DNA of 58,622 nucleotides from an uncultured Alistipes sp. (GTDB lineage Bacteria; Bacteroidota; Bacteroidia; Bacteroidales; Rikenellaceae): NCBI GenBank assembly GCA_944320985.1, contig CALUJN010000045.1, positions 1 to 58,622 of the forward strand, read 5' to 3'. Shown piece by piece: positions 54,859 to 58,622 of this stretch (position 1 is its first letter; each line of letters starts with the position of its first letter). The notes under the pieces were generated by a model. It saw only the letters and a program-made list of their open reading frames with translations, ran no database searches and was not told where the DNA came from. The position numbers and the translations under genes were made by a program.

Positions 54859-56913
54859 ATGAAAAAGAGACTGTTTTTGATGCTTCTGGGGGGCTTGCAG
54901 ATGGCCTTGGCTCCGGTGTCTGCCCAGACCTGCCGGGAACGCGCCGAATCGCTCGTTTCGAAGATGACGCTGGAGGAGAAGGCTTCGCTCGTATCGGGAC
55001 AGGTCGATGGTTTCCATACGGCTGCGATCCCGCGATTGGGTATTCCGTCGATTCGGATGGCCGATGGGCCGCAGGGCGTGCGGAACAAGACGAGGAGTAC
55101 CTTTTATCCGTGCGGAATCTCGTTGGCGTCGACCTGGAATCCTGATCTGGCTCGGGAAATGGGACGCGGACTGGCCCTGGATGCCCGGGCCCGGGGCATC
55201 GGCATCATGCTGGGTCCGGGGGTCAATATCTACCGTTCGGCACTTTGCGGGCGTAACTTTGAGTATTACGGCGAGGATCCGGTGCTGGCTTCGGCGATAG
55301 CCTGCGGCTACATCGAGGGGATGCAGCAGAACGGAGTCATCGCTACCATCAAGCACTTTGCCGCCAACAATCAGGAGTACCGCCGTCATGCTACCAATTC
55401 GGTGGTTGACGAGCGCACGTTGCGTGAATTGTATTTTCCGGTGTTCAAGGATGCCGTGCAAAAAGCCGGTGTGGGAGCCGTGATGACCAGTTACAACCCG
55501 TTGAACGGGATTCATTCGGCTGAAAACCGCTGGCTGATTACGGATGTGTTGAGGAAGGAGTGGGGCTTTGACGGTATCGTCATGTCGGACTGGACGTCGA
55601 CCTATACGACGTTGGGATGCATGGAGAGCGGCCTCGATCTGGAGATGCCGAAGGGATATTGGCTGAACTACAAAATGATACGCGAACTCCTGGATCGGGG
55701 AATTGTACATGAAAGGCAGTTGGATGAGAAGTGCGTTCATATCCTGTCGACCTTGATCCGGTTCGGACTGCTCGATCGCCCGGCTGTTGATTCCGCGCTC
55801 CCGCTGGATAACGAGGAGTGCCGTCGGATCGCTTATGCTACGGCGCTGGAGGGACTTGTGCTGTTGAAGAATGCAGGAGTCCTGCCTTTGGATCGGGCCG
55901 CTTTGAAACGGGTGGCGGTTATCGGACCCAATGCCGATCGGATTCCCTTCGGCGGCGGAAGCGGCGAGGTGACGCCGATAGAAGGTCGCAGCACTACACT
56001 GTTTTCCGGGTTGTGTGCTGTCGCGGGGCGAGAGCATGTGGATACGATCCGGCTCGGAGCGGACGGTTCGTTCGATGAAAAGGCCGTGTCACGGGCTTCG
56101 GCAGTTGTGGTGAGTGTCGGCTTTACGAAGGAGACGGAAGGCGAAGGCTTCGACCGGACGTTCTTCCTTCCGGAAGGACAGGATGAGCTGATTCGTCGGG
56201 TGGCGGGATTGAATGATCGCGTGGTGGTCGTGGTTAACTCGGGAGGAGAGGTGGCAATGCCCTGGCTGGACGAGGTGGAGGCTGTTGTTATGGCTTGGTA
56301 TCCCGGGCAGGAGGGCGGCCGGGCTTTGGCGTCGATATTGTCCGGTATGGAGTCGCCGTCAGGACGTCTGCCTGTTACGTTCTGGGGTACATTGGAAGGG
56401 AATCCCGCAGCAGCCTATTACGGGATGCGGAAAAACGAAATCGTTCCGCAGAAACGGGATCCGTTTTGCCATACGGTCTATTACGAAGGTCTTTTTTCGG
56501 GATACCGGGCGGCCGGGTCGGCCGGATTTGCTCCGCTGTTCCCGTTTGGATTTGGTCTGACCTATTCGCAGTTTGCCTACTCCGATCTCTCCATACAGCC
56601 TGCAGCTGATGGTTACGATGTCTCGTTTTGGGTCCGGAATGTCGGCAAGTGTCGGGCTGCGGATGTGCCTCAGGTCTATGTATCGGAGTGTAATCCCCGA
56701 GAACCGCGACCTGCCAAACTCTTGAAAGGGTTTGCGAAGGTTACGTTGTCGGCAAACGAAAAAACTCGCGTGTCTGTCCATTTGGGAAAGGATGCCTTCA
56801 GCCATTATGATGTGACGAGTGGGGAATTCCGGGTATCGCCCGGTGTGTTTGAGGTGATTGTCGGGGCAAATGCCGGGGAGGAATCGTTGAAAACATCGCT
56901 GACCATCGAATAA
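54859..56913 (+). CDS. Glycoside hydrolase family 3 (beta-glucosidase/beta-xylosidase type)
   Basis: This 684-residue protein has a signal peptide (about 1-23, ending APVSAQ). The (beta/alpha)8 domain has MADGPQGVRN, GPGVNIYRSALCGRNFEYYGEDP and KHFAANNQE (the KH-x-x-x-N family motif). The nucleophile Asp244 is in VMSDWTS. The second alpha/beta domain follows (VAVIGPNADRIPFGGGSG), and a C-terminal fibronectin III-like domain ends it (QVYVSECNPREPRP). All are classic for GH3 exo-beta-glycosidases acting in the periplasm. ATG 54859 gives a normal signal; ATG 54844 is also in frame. It is the last gene of the PUL and is followed by a terminator. Confidence 0.95.
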   Translation: MKKRLFLMLLGGLQMALAPVSAQTCRERAESLVSKMTLEEKASLVSGQVDGFHTAAIPRLGIPSIRMADGPQGVRNKTRSTFYPCGISLASTWNPDLAREMGRGLALDARARGIGIMLGPGVNIYRSALCGRNFEYYGEDPVLASAIACGYIEGMQQNGVIATIKHFAANNQEYRRHATNSVVDERTLRELYFPVFKDAVQKAGVGAVMTSYNPLNGIHSAENRWLITDVLRKEWGFDGIVMSDWTSTYTTLGCMESGLDLEMPKGYWLNYKMIRELLDRGIVHERQLDEKCVHILSTLIRFGLLDRPAVDSALPLDNEECRRIAYATALEGLVLLKNAGVLPLDRAALKRVAVIGPNADRIPFGGGSGEVTPIEGRSTTLFSGLCAVAGREHVDTIRLGADGSFDEKAVSRASAVVVSVGFTKETEGEGFDRTFFLPEGQDELIRRVAGLNDRVVVVVNSGGEVAMPWLDEVEAVVMAWYPGQEGGRALASILSGMESPSGRLPVTFWGTLEGNPAAAYYGMRKNEIVPQKRDPFCHTVYYEGLFSGYRAAGSAGFAPLFPFGFGLTYSQFAYSDLSIQPAADGYDVSFWVRNVGKCRAADVPQVYVSECNPREPRPAKLLKGFAKVTLSANEKTRVSVHLGKDAFSHYDVTSGEFRVSPGVFEVIVGANAGEESLKTSLTIE

Positions 56914-56962
56914 GGATTGTTGGTTGGCTAATCGGCGTGCCGATTTGCCGAACTTGCTAAGT

Positions 56963-56990
56963 CCGGGTGATTCTATCATCCGGGCTTTTT
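56963..56990 (+). terminator. Terminator at the end of the PUL
   Basis: CCGGGTGAT (56963-56971) pairs with ATCATCCGG (56975-56983, one G-U pair) across a 3-base loop, followed by GGCTTTTTG. Confidence 0.75.
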
Positions 56991-57218
56991 GTTGGTATAG
57001 GTTGGGAGGAAGTTTATTAACTCTTTGCCGAATGATGTTGATTCCAGCGACAAAATGAAGGATGCTGTTTGCTGAAACGGGATAGTTTATTTCATTTACT
57101 TGTACAAGGTGATTTTTCGCAGAGTTATGATATTCGCCTCTGACGGATCGGGAAAACTATTGGTTGGGCGATTGTTCGAATTTTGAAGTGCGGACACGGT
57201 ACGGGCCTGGAAAACGAA

Positions 57219-57250
57219 AAACCGCGTCAAACTTTCGTTTAACGCGGTTT
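57219..57250 (-). terminator. Strong hairpin, probable minus-strand terminator
   Basis: AAACCGCGTCAAAC pairs with GTTTAACGCGGTTT, 14 bases with one mismatch, around a 4-base loop. On the minus strand it is followed by TTTTCGTTTT, so it may end transcription of the truncated gene at 57337-57669. The rest of the interval 56991-57336 holds no gene I can support. Confidence 0.55.
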
Positions 57251-57336
57251 CTGGTGCCCCTAACGCATCCTTTCTCGAACTCATTTATGAGGGATTTGGA
57301 TACGATTTGGGAGATGAGACGAGTTATACCACAGCC

Positions 57337-57669
57337 TTAAATATGCGAAATGATTAAATTCTTATCAGACTCATTTGATTTATCATTAAGAGGCATTGTT
57401 TTCCATATATGCACATTAGACGGATATCTACTTAATCTCTTAATAGGCATTGCTTTATCACTATTAGCTACGATTAGAACATCGCATCCCATACCTTCAT
57501 AAAATGACATAGCATGAATAACTTCTATAGAAAAGTCTCCCATTGTGAATATGGCAATTTGTTTTGCCATATATGTTAAAACACATTCAAAGTCATTCGG
57601 ATTTCCGCCTAACTGTTTTTTAGGACGTAAAGGTACTGCACCTAATCCAATTAGTTGATACTGTTCCAA
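57337..57669 (-). pseudogene. 5'-truncated low-GC gene of unknown function beside the IS element
   Basis: An open frame of about 110 codons on the minus strand ends at 57337. Its first possible start is a TTG at 57669, and upstream codons run straight into the terminal sequence of the IS element. The true N terminus has therefore probably been removed by the insertion. The visible part (PKKQLGGNPNDFECVLTYM, MGDFSIEVIHAMSFYEGMG, CDVLIVANSDKAMPIKRLS) reads like an alpha/beta domain. I do not recognise a family. The GC content is far lower than in the PUL, which suggests horizontal origin. Confidence 0.5.
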
Positions 57670-57670
57670 A

Positions 57671-58622
57671 TAGTGTGTCTGGTGGAGGGTAAATAAAAAA
57701 GTCTACAGATTTTTTAGATTTGTATAGGGAATCAACAAAAAACTAAAAAAGGAGTAGACTTATGATGTTGACAAAGGAACAACTTTCCGAATTAATATGC
57801 AAACATTCGGAGCGGGAAAATGGTCTTCAGGATCTGTTGGAAATCTTGTTGGAGAGTATGATGGTCTCGGAGCGCCGGGAATATCTCCGGGAAAACTCCG
57901 CATCAGGGAATAAATGCAACGGCTTCCGTCCGGGGCATAGTTACGGTCATGGCCGAACGCTGACGTTCCGGATACCCCGAGATCGCTACGGGAACTTTCA
58001 TCCCCGGATTCTGGCGATCCTTCGCCATCAGGAAGATGAATGCGAACGCCTTGCCGGAACGCTTTACACGAAAGGTCTTACGCAGGAACAGGTCGGCGAG
58101 GTATTCCAGGATATCTATGGCGAGCACTACAGCAAGGCGAGCATTTCGCGGATGCTGGACTACCTTCGTGAAGATGTTTCGCAATGGCTCACGCGCTCTC
58201 TGGAGGCTTATTATCCGATCGTCTTCATCGATTGCGTACACATGAAGATCCACCGCAAGCGGAGCGTAGAAACAGAAGCTTTCTATGTGGTGCTAGCTGT
58301 GCGTGAAGACAAGCGGCGTGAAGTGCTGGGGATCTTCAATAAGCCCACGGAGAGTGCCTTGGGCTGGGGTGAGATGCTCACAGAGCTGCATGAACGAGGC
58401 GTTCGGAAGATCGGCCTGGTGTGTGCCGACGGGCTGAAGGGTCTGGAGGATGTCATCAGTACGATCTTTCCCGGAGCCCCGCTGCAACGCTGTACAACGC
58501 ACCTGAAACGCAATCTGCTGAGCTGCGTGCGCAACGGCGACAAGGGAGAGCTGGCCGAAGATCTGCGGCAGGTCTTCCGTACGGGGGATCGCAGCTATAC
58601 GGTGGAGAGAGCCTGGGAACAA
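57671..58622 (+). mobile_element. IS256-family insertion sequence, left end and most of the transposase
   Basis: The left boundary is placed near the GTGTGTCTGGTGGAGGGTAA sequence at about 57673, where the low-GC gene is cut. The transposase begins 89 bases inside. The right end, its inverted repeat and any target duplication lie beyond the window, so exact limits cannot be verified. Confidence 0.7.
57762..58622 (+). CDS. IS256-family (Mutator-type) transposase, partial
   Basis: 287 codons are visible without a stop before the window ends; the full family length is about 400. The frame starts at ATG 57762 after an AGGAG ribosome-binding site. Family marks are RIPRDRYGNFHPRIL, QVGEVFQDIYGEHYSKASIS, the first catalytic Asp in IVFIDCVHMKI and the second in LVCADGLKGLEDVI. 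The QRCTTHLKRNLL block (C-x2-H region) completes them. The catalytic Glu would lie downstream. The visible part is intact, so the element may be active. Confidence 0.92.
   Translation, partial: MMLTKEQLSELICKHSERENGLQDLLEILLESMMVSERREYLRENSASGNKCNGFRPGHSYGHGRTLTFRIPRDRYGNFHPRILAILRHQEDECERLAGTLYTKGLTQEQVGEVFQDIYGEHYSKASISRMLDYLREDVSQWLTRSLEAYYPIVFIDCVHMKIHRKRSVETEAFYVVLAVREDKRREVLGIFNKPTESALGWGEMLTELHERGVRKIGLVCADGLKGLEDVISTIFPGAPLQRCTTHLKRNLLSCVRNGDKGELAEDLRQVFRTGDRSYTVERAWEQ

Noticed and set aside
57240-57300. Possible tRNA or attachment site next to the IS element
   Set aside because: No cloverleaf or T-loop GGTTCRA signature could be drawn, and no direct repeat was found within the window.
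57186-57356. Open stretch on the plus strand ending in TALNMRND
   Set aside because: It spans a strong hairpin, has no start, and matches no family I know.

Overview
The window looks like the chromosome of a GC-rich gut Bacteroidales, most likely Alistipes or a close relative. The signs are SusC/SusD-type receptors, hybrid two-component regulation, fimbrillin-like lipoproteins, a Bat (MoxR/DUF58/VWA) operon, short Bacteroidetes-type -7 promoter elements (TAnnTTTG), and typical Bacteroidales housekeeping genes. The genus is an inference, because no rRNA is present.

Layout. 1-728: tail of a TonB-dependent receptor. 807-3451: divergent GH2 glycosidase and GNAT acetyltransferase. 3605-11125: minus-strand block of uvrD, a family 2 glycosyltransferase, nth, a DHH phosphoesterase, a LysR regulator and a YeiH-family transporter. 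11603-17319: Bat/MoxR operon of the cell envelope. 17406-20722: aldehyde dehydrogenase, RNase P RNA and an anaerobic sulfatase-maturase-like radical SAM protein. 20911-26588: an outer-membrane receptor split by one in-frame stop, then tex and a secreted flavodoxin. 26670-29480: a visibly lower-GC, decayed stretch. It holds a fimbrillin-IdeS/Mac cysteine protease lipoprotein gene with three in-frame stop codons, plus a short remnant. 29485-56913: a large co-oriented polysaccharide utilization locus (PUL). 57337-58622: a truncated low-GC gene abutting an IS256-family element that runs off the window.

PUL logic. A secreted GalM-like epimerase is translationally coupled to a one-protein hybrid two-component sensor/regulator. 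After a 133-base gap with a promoter candidate come a fimbrillin-like lipoprotein, SusC, SusD, a sialidase-fold beta-propeller lipoprotein, a clan GH-A glycosidase, a beta-helix (GLUG-like) lipoprotein, a DUF4886 SGNH-like hydrolase, a second fimbrillin-like lipoprotein, a DUF5107-TPR protein, a second sialidase-fold propeller and a GH3 glycosidase. Most carry lipobox signal peptides, so they should sit on the outer membrane or in the periplasm. The glycan is unknown.

The two most interesting items are the decayed commensal IdeS-like immunoglobulin-protease homologue, which keeps its Cys-His-Asp triad, and the PUL, which has unusual paired accessory proteins (two fimbrillin-like lipoproteins sharing an unrecognised C-terminal domain, and two propeller proteins with CBM9-like tails).
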